Below are positions 42,793 to 51,478 of a stretch of 64,000 nucleotides of DNA, in pieces. Position 1 is the first letter of the stretch, and each line of letters opens with the position of its first letter. A program made the translations under genes and the position numbers. The notes below the pieces were generated by a model. It had not been told where the DNA came from and searched no databases. It saw nothing but the letters and a program-made list of their open reading frames with translations. Origin of the DNA: Kribbella capetownensis. Lineage in GTDB: Bacteria > Actinomycetota > Actinomycetes > Propionibacteriales > Kribbellaceae. The stretch is from NCBI RefSeq assembly GCF_004331485.1, contig NZ_SJKD01000001.1, positions 1,860,001-1,924,000 of the forward strand, written 5' to 3'.

Positions 42793-43527
42793 ATGTATGA
42801 GCTGATCCCGGTCGCCCAGGCACCGCAGTACGACGAGGAAGCCGAGCAGCGCTTCGCGGAGGAGTGGCCGGAGTTCATCTTCCACGACCTGGAGGTGCGC
42901 AAGTACATCGATCGGCGGCAGGAGTACTTCCCGGAGTGGGAGTTCTATCTGGTGTCCGACGACGAGCGGCTGATCGCGGGGTGCTGGGGTGTGCCGCTCG
43001 TGTGGGACGGGACCGTCGAGGGTCTTCCTGGTGGGTTCACGGATTCTCTGGTTCGCTCGGTGGTCGGGTACGAGGAGGGCGTCGTACCGAACACCTTCGT
43101 GCTGATGGCGGCCGCCGTACGCTCCGACGAACAGGGCCGCGGCCACGCCGGCCGGGTCATCACCTCCGTCCGCGACCGGGCGGTGGCCGGCGGCCTCGCC
43201 CAGGTGATCGCCCCGGTCCGCCCGACGCTGAAGTCGAGCTATCCACTGACCCCCATCGAAACCTTCATGACCTGGACCCGCGAAGACGGCCTCCCGCTGG
43301 ACCCCTGGCTCCGCACCCACGTCCGCCTGGGCGCTCGCCTGCTGGCCCCCGCCACGGCATCCCAAACCATGACCGGCACCGTCGCCGACTGGGAGAAGTG
43401 GACCAAAATGCCCTTCCCCTCCTCAGGCACCTACACAATCCCCGCCGGCCTGACCACCCTCGACATCAACCACTCCACCGACCAGGGCCTCTACAAAGAA
43501 CCCAACGTCTGGCTCCGCCACGCCTAG
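42793..43527 (+). CDS. GNAT-like acetyltransferase
   Basis: A 244-residue protein with a GNAT-type core: strand NTFVLMAAAVR followed by the loop SDEQGRGHAGRVITSVRD at about residues 115-132. The C-terminal about 90 residues are an extension with a TWTREDGLPLDPWLRTHVRLG pattern, met in a subset of uncharacterised actinobacterial transferases. The stop overlaps the convergent phosphotransferase gene by 4 bases. Confidence 0.72.
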   Translation: MYELIPVAQAPQYDEEAEQRFAEEWPEFIFHDLEVRKYIDRRQEYFPEWEFYLVSDDERLIAGCWGVPLVWDGTVEGLPGGFTDSLVRSVVGYEEGVVPNTFVLMAAAVRSDEQGRGHAGRVITSVRDRAVAGGLAQVIAPVRPTLKSSYPLTPIETFMTWTREDGLPLDPWLRTHVRLGARLLAPATASQTMTGTVADWEKWTKMPFPSSGTYTIPAGLTTLDINHSTDQGLYKEPNVWLRHA

Positions 43528-44471
43528 CTCATCGCGAGGGCGGCGAGGCCTTTGCTGAGGATGCCTTTGGTTACTTGGAGGGCGTAGGCGTTGTCGGGGC
43601 CGGTGATGGCTTGGTCGGCCCAGCCGAAGACGTCCTCGAAGGCTCGGACGTGGCGGTAGTAGCGGACCGCGTCGTCGTCGATGGTGTGTGGGCCATAGCC
43701 GGTGAGGAAGGCGTCGAGGTGTTCGGGGCGGGTGGGGCCGACGTCACCCATGCCGCCGAGCATGAACATCAGGTCCTGTTCACGCGGCGCGAGGATCACG
43801 TCGTCCCAGTCGATCAAGTGCAACTGATCGTCGACGAGAACGTTGCCGAGGTGCGGGTCGCCATGGCAGATCACCCGGGGACCAGCCGGCTCCGGCGGCC
43901 GCGCGGTCAGCAGGTGCGTGATCGTGTCCTCGTACTCCTTCCAGACCGCCCCCAACTCCTCCTCGACCTCGTTCTCCGGCGCCTGCGTGGCGAGCCGTGT
44001 CAGCAGCTTCTCGGCGATCGCCGGGACCCGCGCGTCGATGTGACTGTGCTTGGGCAACGCATCCCGCAGCCTGAGTGGCGGCTCCGAGTCATGCACCCGC
44101 CGGAGGAGAACGCCGTACGCCGTCCACTGCTCGGTGGTCAGCCCGATCTCGGCCGCGCGCACGCCGTTGATCCACGGCGTGATCGTGAGCCGCTTCTTGG
44201 CGTGCACGCTCCACAGGCCGCTGTCCGTCGTACGGATCATCTCCGGCACACCCGGCAGCCCGCTGTCCGCCAGGAACGCCGCCACCTGGTGGCCGGTGTT
44301 CGTGCCGGCGCCGCTCCACTTGACGGCGTACGTGTTGGTCGCCGTACTCGCCTTCCACACCTGCGCGGCGATGTCGGCCCCGTGGGCCACCGGTGAGAGT
44401 TCCACCACATCCAGCCCGAAGTCCTCGGCCAACCACCGCCGCATCAATGTGTCACCCACGCCCGCCAGCAT
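43524..44471 (-). CDS. Aminoglycoside phosphotransferase (APH)-family kinase
   Basis: A 315-residue kinase-like protein with the catalytic loop VICHGDPHLGNVLV and the metal-binding Asp in HLIDWDDVI. The N-terminal Lys (YAVKWSGAG) would bind ATP. The family includes antibiotic kinases and many small-molecule kinases, and the substrate is not evident here. The start is uncertain among ATG 44471, GTG 44459 and a TTG at 44492. Confidence 0.85.
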   Translation of the reverse strand: MLAGVGDTLMRRWLAEDFGLDVVELSPVAHGADIAAQVWKASTATNTYAVKWSGAGTNTGHQVAAFLADSGLPGVPEMIRTTDSGLWSVHAKKRLTITPWINGVRAAEIGLTTEQWTAYGVLLRRVHDSEPPLRLRDALPKHSHIDARVPAIAEKLLTRLATQAPENEVEEELGAVWKEYEDTITHLLTARPPEPAGPRVICHGDPHLGNVLVDDQLHLIDWDDVILAPREQDLMFMLGGMGDVGPTRPEHLDAFLTGYGPHTIDDDAVRYYRHVRAFEDVFGWADQAITGPDNAYALQVTKGILSKGLAALAMS

Positions 44472-44546
44472 GCCCGCCAACCACCCGCCCAAGCGACCCG
44501 ATTACCAGGCATCCGCCTGCCCACGGGTACGACGTACGCGGAGATC

Positions 44547-45038
44547 TCAGCGGTAGTTGACGAACTGGACGGCGAAGTCGAGGTCCTGGCCCTTGATCAG
44601 CGCCTGGACCGACTGCAGGTCGTCGCGGCTCTTGCTGGAGACCCGCAGTTCCTCGCCCTGGATCTGCGCCTTGACGCCCTTCGGGCCCTCGTCGCGGATC
44701 AGCTTGGACAGCTTCTTCGCGTTCTCCTGAGTGATGCCGGCGCTGATCGAGGCGTTGATCTTGTAGATCTTCCCGGACAGCTTCGGCTCGTCGGTCTCGA
44801 GGCCCTTGAGCGAGATCTGCCGCTTGACGAGCTTGTCCTTGAACACGTCCAGTACGGCGTTCACCCGCTCCTCGGTGTTCGCCTGCATGTCGATCGCCTC
44901 ACCGGACAACTTGATCCCAGCGTCCACGTTCTTGAAGTCGAACCGCTGGCTGATCTCCTTCGCCGCCTGGTTCACGGCGTTGTCCACCTCCTGACGGTCG
45001 ACCTTGTTCACGATGTCGAAGGAGGACTCCGAAGCCAT
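44547..45038 (-). CDS. YajQ-family nucleotide-binding protein
   Basis: The 163-residue protein matches the YajQ family from end to end ([20 protein letters not shown] ... [12 protein letters not shown]). It contains two similar alpha-beta halves. Members bind nucleotides, and some bind c-di-GMP. AAGGA lies eight bases before the ATG. It is divergent from the tRNA-Tyr gene. Confidence 0.93.
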   Translation of the reverse strand: MASESSFDIVNKVDRQEVDNAVNQAAKEISQRFDFKNVDAGIKLSGEAIDMQANTEERVNAVLDVFKDKLVKRQISLKGLETDEPKLSGKIYKINASISAGITQENAKKLSKLIRDEGPKGVKAQIQGEELRVSSKSRDDLQSVQALIKGQDLDFAVQFVNYR

Positions 45039-45081
45039 GGGCACATCCTTTCCGATTTGCTGTCAGGGGCACTGTCTGTTG

Positions 45082-45087
45082 TATCGT
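45082..45087 (+). promoter_or_regulatory. -10 box for tRNA-Tyr
   Basis: TATCGT, 34 bases before the tRNA; the likely -35 is degenerate (TGCTGTCA near 45057). Confidence 0.35.
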
Positions 45088-45121
45088 CTCCCACGCTGGT
45101 TCACGAACCGGCACCACCCTG

Positions 45122-45207
45122 GCGGGTTGCCCGAGCGGCCAAAGGGAGCAGACTGTAAATCTGTCGGCGTATGCCTACGCAGGTTCGAACCCTGCACCCG
45201 CCACCAG
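45122..45207 (+). tRNA. tRNA-Tyr (anticodon GUA)
   Basis: The acceptor arms GGCGGGT (45122-45128) and ACCCGCC (45197-45203) pair, followed by ACCA with the CCA end encoded. The anticodon loop CTGTAAA gives GUA. The T-arm GGTTCGAACCC is standard and the variable arm is long, as expected for a bacterial tRNA-Tyr. Confidence 0.95.
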
Positions 45208-45302
45208 CACGAAAAACAGCCCCTGACCTGCGGAGACGTGGTCGGGGGCTGGTTCGTTGTGGGGCGGTAAATCTGGAGACTTTCGGGGGTCGGGTCGGGA
45301 GA

Positions 45303-46055
45303 ATGGCCGGCGTGGATGAGGTTGAGGTTGTTGTTGCTCACAGTGAGCGGGCGACGCTGCGGGTGGGGGACGTGTTTCTGAAGGTTGATGGTGATCAGAC
45401 GCGTCTGGACGTCGAGGTCGAGGCGATGGGGTTGGCGCCGGTTCCGACTCCGGAGGTGTTGTGGCGGAGGCCGCCTGTACTGGCGCTTGCAGCGGTCTCG
45501 GGGACGGCGCTCGGCGTTCTTGGGGAGCCGTCGAGTGCGTCGGCGGAGGCGTGGGCTGCGGCGGGTGCCGCCGTACGGACGTTGCACGACGCGTCGCTGC
45601 CGCCGTGGCGTAGTCAGGGCATCGACGAGATCGCGGCGCACCTCGACGGCGAATGCGAGTGGCTCGTCGCGAACGGCGTCCTGCCCGCCGACCTGGTCAG
45701 GCGGAACCGCGAGATTGCCGAGGTTGCGCTCCGGCCGTGGAAACCGGTGTTCACGCACGGGGACCTGCAGATCACCCACGTGTTCGTCGATGGTGACGAG
45801 GTCACGGGTGTGATCGACTGGTCCGAGGCGAGCCAGGGCGATGCGATGTTCGACCTCGCCATTCTGACGCTCGGGCACGAGGAGCGCCTTGCCGACCTCC
45901 TCGCCGGCTACGGCACCGACGTCGACCTCGACGTGATCCGCGCGTGGTGGTCGTTGCGAAGCCTGGGGGCGTCCCGCTGGCTGATCGAGCACGGCTTCGA
46001 CCCAGCCTCGCCAGGCTGCGAGTTCGAGGTGCTCAGATCCCAGATGTCAGGCTGA
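45303..46055 (+). CDS. APH-family phosphotransferase
   Basis: A 250-residue protein with the catalytic loop FTHGDLQITHVFVD and the metal-binding Asp in VTGVIDWSEAS. The N-terminal lobe is compact with a Lys in DVFLKVDGD. It is smaller than the APH-like kinase at 44 kb and not closely similar outside the motifs. GGGAGA lies immediately before the ATG; a GTG three codons later is possible. Substrate unknown. Confidence 0.84.
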   Translation: MAGVDEVEVVVAHSERATLRVGDVFLKVDGDQTRLDVEVEAMGLAPVPTPEVLWRRPPVLALAAVSGTALGVLGEPSSASAEAWAAAGAAVRTLHDASLPPWRSQGIDEIAAHLDGECEWLVANGVLPADLVRRNREIAEVALRPWKPVFTHGDLQITHVFVDGDEVTGVIDWSEASQGDAMFDLAILTLGHEERLADLLAGYGTDVDLDVIRAWWSLRSLGASRWLIEHGFDPASPGCEFEVLRSQMSG

Positions 46056-46151
46056 TGCCCGCCGCATACCCCGGCATGCCCGCGGGAATAGGGGTGGGTC
46101 AGGCTGGAGTTGGCTGTTACGTCGGAGTGTGAGCGCGAGAGAGAGCAGGCG

Positions 46152-47255
46152 ATGAAGCCCACTGAGTTCGTGAAGGTGAACGGTCAGTTCTGGGGGGAGC
46201 ACCTCAAGGGGGTGGGGGAGCATCTGGCCGGGAGTCACCGGAACGAGCTGCCGGGGCCGTTGCTGTTTCCGCGGATGATGGTACTGACGGAGACGCCGGA
46301 CTGGAACATTCTCGAGCTGGTCGGGGTGAGCCGGGAGTACCGGTCGCTGGACGTACGGCGGCGGAAGGCGGCGAGCGTCGAGGAGTACTTCGGACTCGGC
46401 GACGGCGCGGCTGTGGTCGCATTGCCCGGCGAGAACCTGTTCAAGGACGCCACCGTCGCGACCGAGGTCGGCCGGCGGGAGCTGGTGGATCGGTTCCCGG
46501 GTGCGGACAAGATGCTCGGCAACGAGTTCGTCGGGCCGGGTGAGCAGCTCCTGCAGTTCGCGCCGGGCAACTACTCGCTGTTCGACCGGGTCCTGCTCGT
46601 GCACACCGTCGGCGCGTCGATCCGGGTCCACTGGACGTTCTTCGCGCTCGCGATCCACCGGTCCGAGCCGGCCGACAAGTATCTCGCCTTCCTGCGGAAC
46701 TACGCGCAGGCCGCGGACCACCTCGACCCGATCGGCACCCTGAGCGTGCCGGTGGGCGATCTGGATCTGAAGGGTTCCCCGTTCGCCAGCACGTACCTCG
46801 GACACGGCCTGCCGGATTCGACCGTCGACCGGTTCCTCCAGGACAACGAGAGCATCCTGCTGTCGGCGTTCGACGCGACCCGGCTGATCCGCCGGCCGTT
46901 CCTCGAGCGGCAGGAGGACGGCGACGCGCTGCAGCCGGACTTCATCCTCGAGACCGCGGACGGCAACCACATCGTTGGCGACCTCGGCCTCCCGCTGCTG
47001 GAGGGCAAGAAGCACCACCGCACGACGTCGGTGCAGGACGGCGCGGCCGCCCTCGCCCGGTACGCGGACTACTTCACGTCCCCCGAGCACCGTGCCTTCG
47101 CGCAGACGAAGTACGGCGTCGAGATCAGCGACCCGCGCAAGCTGCTGGTGATCGGCACCCAGGACACGGTCAGCCCGGCCGACGTGACCGACGCCGCCAT
47201 CGAGATCGTCGACTACGACTCCATCCTCCGACTCCACCTGGCCGCGAACTCCTGA
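46152..47255 (+). CDS. Shedu-like (DUF4263-like) protein with altered nuclease motif
   Basis: The C-terminal 150 of 367 residues follow the pattern of Shedu anti-phage nucleases: FLQDNESIL (228-236), QPDFILETADGN (261-272), then a strand-motif region, a helix with ALARYADYF (300-308) and the strand PRKLLVIG (328-335). Where active members have an (E/D)LK-type motif after the PDF element, this protein reads DLGLPLLEGKK (277-287), so the usual catalytic Lys seems replaced by Gly. The N-terminal 210 residues have no recognised domain. The assignment is from memory of the family pattern; a degenerate PD-(D/E)xK fold is the most likely reading. Confidence 0.55.
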   Translation: MKPTEFVKVNGQFWGEHLKGVGEHLAGSHRNELPGPLLFPRMMVLTETPDWNILELVGVSREYRSLDVRRRKAASVEEYFGLGDGAAVVALPGENLFKDATVATEVGRRELVDRFPGADKMLGNEFVGPGEQLLQFAPGNYSLFDRVLLVHTVGASIRVHWTFFALAIHRSEPADKYLAFLRNYAQAADHLDPIGTLSVPVGDLDLKGSPFASTYLGHGLPDSTVDRFLQDNESILLSAFDATRLIRRPFLERQEDGDALQPDFILETADGNHIVGDLGLPLLEGKKHHRTTSVQDGAAALARYADYFTSPEHRAFAQTKYGVEISDPRKLLVIGTQDTVSPADVTDAAIEIVDYDSILRLHLAANS

Positions 47256-47260
47256 CCGGC

Positions 47261-47266
47261 TAGGGT
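47261..47266 (+). promoter_or_regulatory. -10 box for the YCII-like gene
   Basis: TAGGGT, eight bases before the GTG at 47275, directly after the Shedu-like gene. Confidence 0.4.
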
Positions 47267-47274
47267 CCGGTCCC

Positions 47275-47796
47275 GTGGAGTACTTCGTGTACGGACGGGA
47301 CCGGGTCGGTGGGTACGACGTCAAGGTGAGCCTCAACGAGGAGCACTGGGCGTTCATGGATCGGTACGCCGAGGAGCTCGTCGCCCGTGGTCCGACGCTC
47401 ACCGCGGACGGCGAGGAAACGACCGGCAGCCTGCACATCGTCGATCTCCCGGACGATGACGCCGTCAACACCTTCGCGTACGACGAGCCGTACTACCGCG
47501 CCGGTGCCTTCGACTCGATCCAGCTCCACCGTTTCCGCAAGCACGTCGGCACCACCATGTGGGACTTCGCGAACGCCGTCGAGGGCTACAACCGCTACCT
47601 CGTCATCACCCAGGACGAGCCGCAGCCGCTCACCTCACCGCACCTCATCATGTACGGCGACCTCCTCAGCCTCGACGCGGGCAAACACCTGGGCCGTGCC
47701 GCGCTCGTCGAAGCTCCCGAGCCACAAGCCGCCGCAGCGCTCGTCGAGGCACCCGACGCCGAAGTCCTCCCGTGGGAGTTCGGCGGCCGCCGCTGA
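47275..47796 (+). CDS. YCII-related domain protein
   Basis: The first about 95 of 173 residues follow the YCII pattern (FVYGRDRVGGYDVKV, EEHWAFMDRYAEEL, RGPTLTADG, TGSLHIVDLPDDDAVNTF, EPYYRAGAF). The rest is a C-terminal extension ending in Ala/Glu-rich repeats (LVEAPEPQAAAALVEAPD). YCII domains resemble muconolactone isomerase-type ferredoxin folds. No enzyme activity can be assigned. It begins 19 bases after the Shedu-like gene. Confidence 0.82.
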   Translation: MEYFVYGRDRVGGYDVKVSLNEEHWAFMDRYAEELVARGPTLTADGEETTGSLHIVDLPDDDAVNTFAYDEPYYRAGAFDSIQLHRFRKHVGTTMWDFANAVEGYNRYLVITQDEPQPLTSPHLIMYGDLLSLDAGKHLGRAALVEAPEPQAAAALVEAPDAEVLPWEFGGRR

Positions 47797-47798
47797 CC

Positions 47799-48473
47799 TC
47801 ACCACCTGTCGGGCAGGTGATCCACCACCGCCTCGACGATCAGCCGGCCATCCGTCGTGTCCACGCCCAGCGAGGACGCCGCGTGGTCGAGTCCCTCGAA
47901 CTCCAAACACACGTAGCCGATGCCGCGGAGCACCGGCTTCAGGCGTCGTACCCGGTTGATCGCCTTGTCCGCAGTCCCGGCGTACACGATCTTGGTGCCG
48001 TTGAAGCATCTGAGCTCGTGGTGCCAGTCGTGGGATCGGTACGCGCGCCAGAACTCCAACGCCGGCCGGCGTAGGCGAGGCTCCCGCTCCATCCGGCGCA
48101 TGTCGCCGTCGGTCGGGAAGCCAATCGGCGCGACCCCGCCCATGACCAGACCCGCCGCGCGGCTCGTCGACCGCGCGACCATCGCCGCCATGCAGGCCGG
48201 CTGGGAGAACCCCCACACCGCGAACCGGTCGATGCCCTCGTGGTCGAGCACCGCCAGCACCTGCTCGCCGATGCTCCCGAAGTCGTACTCCGCCGGCCGC
48301 TCACTCGCGCCGAACCCGACCGGATGCACCTGCACCACCCGGAACCGGTCAGCGAGCCAGTCGGCCGGCCGAAAGTCCCGCGGCCGCCGGTTGTTCCGGA
48401 TCAGTACGACGGCCGGCCCGTCACCACTGACCTCGTAGGCGATCCGAGCCCCAGCGCGGACGACCTCGGCCAC
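47799..48473 (-). CDS. Alpha/beta hydrolase
   Basis: A 224-residue protein of the alpha/beta hydrolase fold with the nucleophile Ser in VWGFSQPACMAA and the catalytic His probably in EGLDHAASS. The oxyanion-hole region (VVLIRNNRRPRDF) departs from the usual HG motif. The GTG start is immediately next to the MarR gene stop, so the two form an operon. Confidence 0.78.
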   Translation of the reverse strand: MAEVVRAGARIAYEVSGDGPAVVLIRNNRRPRDFRPADWLADRFRVVQVHPVGFGASERPAEYDFGSIGEQVLAVLDHEGIDRFAVWGFSQPACMAAMVARSTSRAAGLVMGGVAPIGFPTDGDMRRMEREPRLRRPALEFWRAYRSHDWHHELRCFNGTKIVYAGTADKAINRVRRLKPVLRGIGYVCLEFEGLDHAASSLGVDTTDGRLIVEAVVDHLPDRW

Positions 48474-48893
48474 TCAGGCCTCGGCGACGATCTTCTGGAG
48501 GGTTGTCGCGAGGGTACGACGGTCGGCCGCGGTCAGGCCCGTGGTCATCGCGTCGATGCGCTCGGTGAAGCCGTTGTGGGCGTCGTGCGCCAGCGCGAGG
48601 CCGGAAGTGGTCAGCTCGATCTGGCAGGCGCGACGGTCGGTGGGATTGGGGATCCGGCTGACCAGGTCGCGGCGTTCGAGGCGGTCGACCATGCTGGTCA
48701 GGCTGGAGCGTTCGATGCTGAGGATGCGGCTGAGCTCGGTCATCCCGAGCGGGCCGCCGAGCAGAACGCACAGCAGGTGCGCCTGCTGCGGGGTGAGGCC
48801 GAGCGGCCGGCTGGTCTCGGCGTACAGGTCCTGCAGCACGTGCATCGTCTGGACCAGCGCACCGGCCAGGTCCGCGTCGCGCGTTGTCGCCAT
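48474..48893 (-). CDS. MarR-family transcriptional regulator
   Basis: A 139-residue winged-helix dimer-type regulator with the MarR core (LTPQQAHLLCVLLGGPLGMT, SSLTSMVDRLERRDLVSRIP, DRRACQIELT). It is divergent from an LLM oxidoreductase gene, and the spacer contains two perfect inverted repeats. It likely represses both directions until a phenolic-type or oxidised ligand binds (family behaviour). Confidence 0.9.
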   Translation of the reverse strand: MATTRDADLAGALVQTMHVLQDLYAETSRPLGLTPQQAHLLCVLLGGPLGMTELSRILSIERSSLTSMVDRLERRDLVSRIPNPTDRRACQIELTTSGLALAHDAHNGFTERIDAMTTGLTAADRRTLATTLQKIVAEA

Positions 48894-48914
48894 GTCCTCA
48901 TGGTAGTCCGGTCA

Positions 48915-48971
48915 GCAAACAGTTTGCAGACCTCATAGTTCGTAGCATTACTATTTAGGCCTACGAACTAT
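48915..48971. promoter_or_regulatory. Two inverted repeats: candidate MarR operators
   Basis: GCAAACAGTTTGC (48915-48927) is a perfect 13-base palindrome near the MarR start. ATAGTTCGTAG (48935-48945) is complemented exactly by CTACGAACTAT (48961-48971), 15 bases away, next to the GGAG of the LLM gene. Each could cover one of the divergent promoters. Confidence 0.6.
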
Positions 48972-48985
48972 AAGGAGACCTCATC

Positions 48986-49873
48986 ATGACCCCCAAGTTC
49001 GGCTACGGCTCCCCGGCCGGCGTCCACGACGTGACCGCCCTGCTGCGCCTGGCCGCGCAGGCCGACCGGGACGGGCTGGATCATGTCTCGGTCTCGGACC
49101 ACCCGTACGTCGCCGACCTCCTCGACGGCTACGCGACGATCGGCGTACTCCTCGGCCGCACCCAGCATCTGTCCGCGTTCGTCAACGTCACCAACCTCCC
49201 GCTACGCCCGGCCCCGGTGCTCGCGCGTACGGCGACCTCCCTGGCCGCACTGTCCGACGGGCGGTTCATCCTCGGCCTCGGTGCGGGCGGTGCGTGGGAC
49301 CGGATCACCACGATGGGTGTACCGGGAATGCGCCCCGCCGAAGCGGTCGAAGCCTTCGAGGAGGCGATGCAACTCCTCCACGCGATGTCCGACGGCGGCC
49401 GACCCGCTCCGACCAAGCACTACCCGATCGGTCAGCTCGAGCCGGCCAACGTTCCCGCGCCGCTCATCTGGACCGGATCGAACGGCCCGAAGTCGCTCGC
49501 CGCGACAGGCCGGCAGGCGGACGGCTGGATCCCGGGCCGTGCCGCGGACTGGCTGAGCGACCGCTACCGCTGGTCCCGACCGATCATCGACGAGGCCGCG
49601 CTGTCGGTCGGCCGCAAGCCGTCCGACGTCGCCACGATCTACAACTTCCCTGGTGCGCTCACCGCCTTGCCGGCGCGCCGTACCCGCGATGACGAAGGCC
49701 GCTGGATCGGCGGTTCCCCCGCGCAGTGGATCGAGGAACTCGCCGGGGCGATCCTCGAGCACGGCGCTGCCGGGTTCACGTTGTTCCCGCGAGGCGTCGA
49801 CGCCTATGACGTCCAGGTCGCGAGGTGGGCGCAGGAGGTAGTCCCTGCAGTCCGGGCTGCGATCAGCTCGTAA
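48986..49873 (+). CDS. LLM-class flavin- or F420-dependent oxidoreductase
   Basis: A 295-residue luciferase-like protein with the phosphate-binding GRFILGLGAGGAWDR segment and the N-terminal HVSVSDHPYVADL region. The C-terminal half holds the GSNGPKSLAATGRQADGW pattern common in F420-using members. AAGGAG precedes the ATG. Control by the adjacent MarR regulator is likely. Confidence 0.87.
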   Translation: MTPKFGYGSPAGVHDVTALLRLAAQADRDGLDHVSVSDHPYVADLLDGYATIGVLLGRTQHLSAFVNVTNLPLRPAPVLARTATSLAALSDGRFILGLGAGGAWDRITTMGVPGMRPAEAVEAFEEAMQLLHAMSDGGRPAPTKHYPIGQLEPANVPAPLIWTGSNGPKSLAATGRQADGWIPGRAADWLSDRYRWSRPIIDEAALSVGRKPSDVATIYNFPGALTALPARRTRDDEGRWIGGSPAQWIEELAGAILEHGAAGFTLFPRGVDAYDVQVARWAQEVVPAVRAAISS

Positions 49874-49876
49874 GCA

Positions 49877-50761
49877 TCAGCCCAGCGTGGCCAGCTCCGC
49901 CGGCGACAACCGGATGGCGCCGGCGGCGACGTTCTCCTCGAGTTGGGCGGGATTGCCGGTGCCCGGGATCGCCAGGACGTTCGCACCTTGGTGCAGAGTC
50001 CATGCGAGGCGGATCTGTTGAGGTGAGACGCCGTGCTGGGCGGCGATCGCCTCGACAGCAGACGAGTCCTCGGGCGTCGCGTCGCTCTCACGCTTCGGGC
50101 CGGCGATCGCGAAGAACGGGACGTATGCGATGTCCCGCTCCGCGCACAGCCGGATCAGCGCGTCCTCTTCACGGCGCAGGTCGACGGCATAGCTGTTCTG
50201 CACGCACACCACCGGCGCGATCGCGAGCGCCTCGTCCAGGTGGTCGGCGCGCACGTTCGATATCCCGAGCTGCCGGATCAGCCCGGCGTCCCGCAGGTCC
50301 GCGAGCGCCCCGAACCGCTCGGCGATCGAGTCGGCGCCCGGCTTCTTCATGATGCGCAGGTTCACCACGTCGAGGTGGTCGAGACCGAGCTGGCGCAGGT
50401 TCGTCTCGACCTGCGTCCGCAACTCGGCCGCGGTCGTCGCGTGGTAGAAACCACGCTCAGGGTCCTCGCCCGGCCCGACCTTGGTCGTGATCACGAGCTC
50501 ATCGGGGTACGGCGCCAACGCCTCACGGATCCGCTCGTTGGCATAGCGCACTTCGCCGTCGCCGACCCTCAGCGTCCCGCCCGGCGAACGGTAGAACGCA
50601 GCCGTGTCGATGTGGTTGACGCCGAGCTCGACCGCCCGTCGCAGGACCCGGATCGCCACGTGACGATCGGGGTTCGGGGTGATCCGCATGGCGCCGAAGC
50701 CCATCCGGTTGACGGTGACGTCGCCCAGCTTCCACGTGCCTGCGGCATCCGCGGTACTCAT
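49877..50761 (-). CDS. Aldo/keto reductase
   Basis: A 294-residue barrel enzyme with the catalytic Asp and Tyr in NHIDTAAFYRSPGG, the Lys in VITTKVGPGED, and the cofactor end AIPGTGNPAQLEENVAA. The usual active-site His region reads DVVNLRIMK, so the His is replaced by Asn, which occurs in some members. The ATG overlaps the stop of the RraA-like gene. Confidence 0.87.
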   Translation of the reverse strand: MSTADAAGTWKLGDVTVNRMGFGAMRITPNPDRHVAIRVLRRAVELGVNHIDTAAFYRSPGGTLRVGDGEVRYANERIREALAPYPDELVITTKVGPGEDPERGFYHATTAAELRTQVETNLRQLGLDHLDVVNLRIMKKPGADSIAERFGALADLRDAGLIRQLGISNVRADHLDEALAIAPVVCVQNSYAVDLRREEDALIRLCAERDIAYVPFFAIAGPKRESDATPEDSSAVEAIAAQHGVSPQQIRLAWTLHQGANVLAIPGTGNPAQLEENVAAGAIRLSPAELATLG

Positions 50762-51435
50762 TCCTCGATCGCTCCTCGAACTGCGCGTAGATGTTGCCGG
50801 AAAGTCAGTGAAGGATCAGCCGCCCGCGCCGTCAGGTACTCCGCGAACCGCACCTGCTCCCGCAACGACCGTCCGGCCCGGATCTCGGCCGCTTGCCGAT
50901 GCTCGGTATCGCGTATCGACTCGGCCAGCCCGGTCACCTCGTCGACCCGATCGGCCGGCACGAAGACCACACCGTCCTCATCACCCAGTACGACGTCGTC
51001 CCGGTTCACCGACCAGTCACCGATAGTTGCCGTGGACAACGCATCGTCGGGTTGCGGATCGAGCCGCAACGGCCCGGTCGGCATCGCGCCGAGACTGAAC
51101 ACCGGCAGTCCGATCGCCGTGATGTCGACCGTGTCGCGATGCAGTCCCCAGATCACGATCCCGGCGAGTCCGGCGGCCTTGGCCTCGAGCGCGACCAGGT
51201 CGCCCACGCACGCCTCGTCCCGCCGTCCGCCGTTGTCCACAACCAGTACGTCGCCGTCCTCGGCCGACTCCAACGCCTCCAAGAAGACGTCGACACTGCC
51301 CACGTGCTGCGCCGGCAACACGCGCCCAGCCACTCGGCCTCCGACCACAGCCGTCAGCGACGCGGTCCGCACCGGCACGCCGGCCCGAAGACACGCGTCC
51401 GCGACATGCGCTGTCGTCAACCCTTCGAACAGCAT
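50758..51435 (-). CDS. RraA-like family protein
   Basis: A 225-residue protein with the RraA/HMG-aldolase fold signature: VDNGGRRDEACVGDLVALEAKAAGLAGIVIWGLHRD near residues 95-130, then GLPVFSLGA. In this family an Asp-Arg-containing loop binds a metal and the enzymes are aldolases or decarboxylases; others bind RNase E. The N-terminal segment (LTTAHVADACLRAGV) fits the family. Paired here with an aldo/keto reductase, an enzymatic role in a small-molecule pathway is more likely (inference). Confidence 0.78.
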   Translation of the reverse strand: MLFEGLTTAHVADACLRAGVPVRTASLTAVVGGRVAGRVLPAQHVGSVDVFLEALESAEDGDVLVVDNGGRRDEACVGDLVALEAKAAGLAGIVIWGLHRDTVDITAIGLPVFSLGAMPTGPLRLDPQPDDALSTATIGDWSVNRDDVVLGDEDGVVFVPADRVDEVTGLAESIRDTEHRQAAEIRAGRSLREQVRFAEYLTARAADPSLTFRQHLRAVRGAIEE

Positions 51436-51478
51436 CCCCCAGGCCCCTCTCAATCGACTCCCTGAAGACCTTAGCTCG

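Noticed and set aside
45039-47796. Genomic island inserted at tRNA-Tyr
   Set aside because: No integrase, no direct repeat of the tRNA 3' end further on, and no composition change were seen in the following genes.
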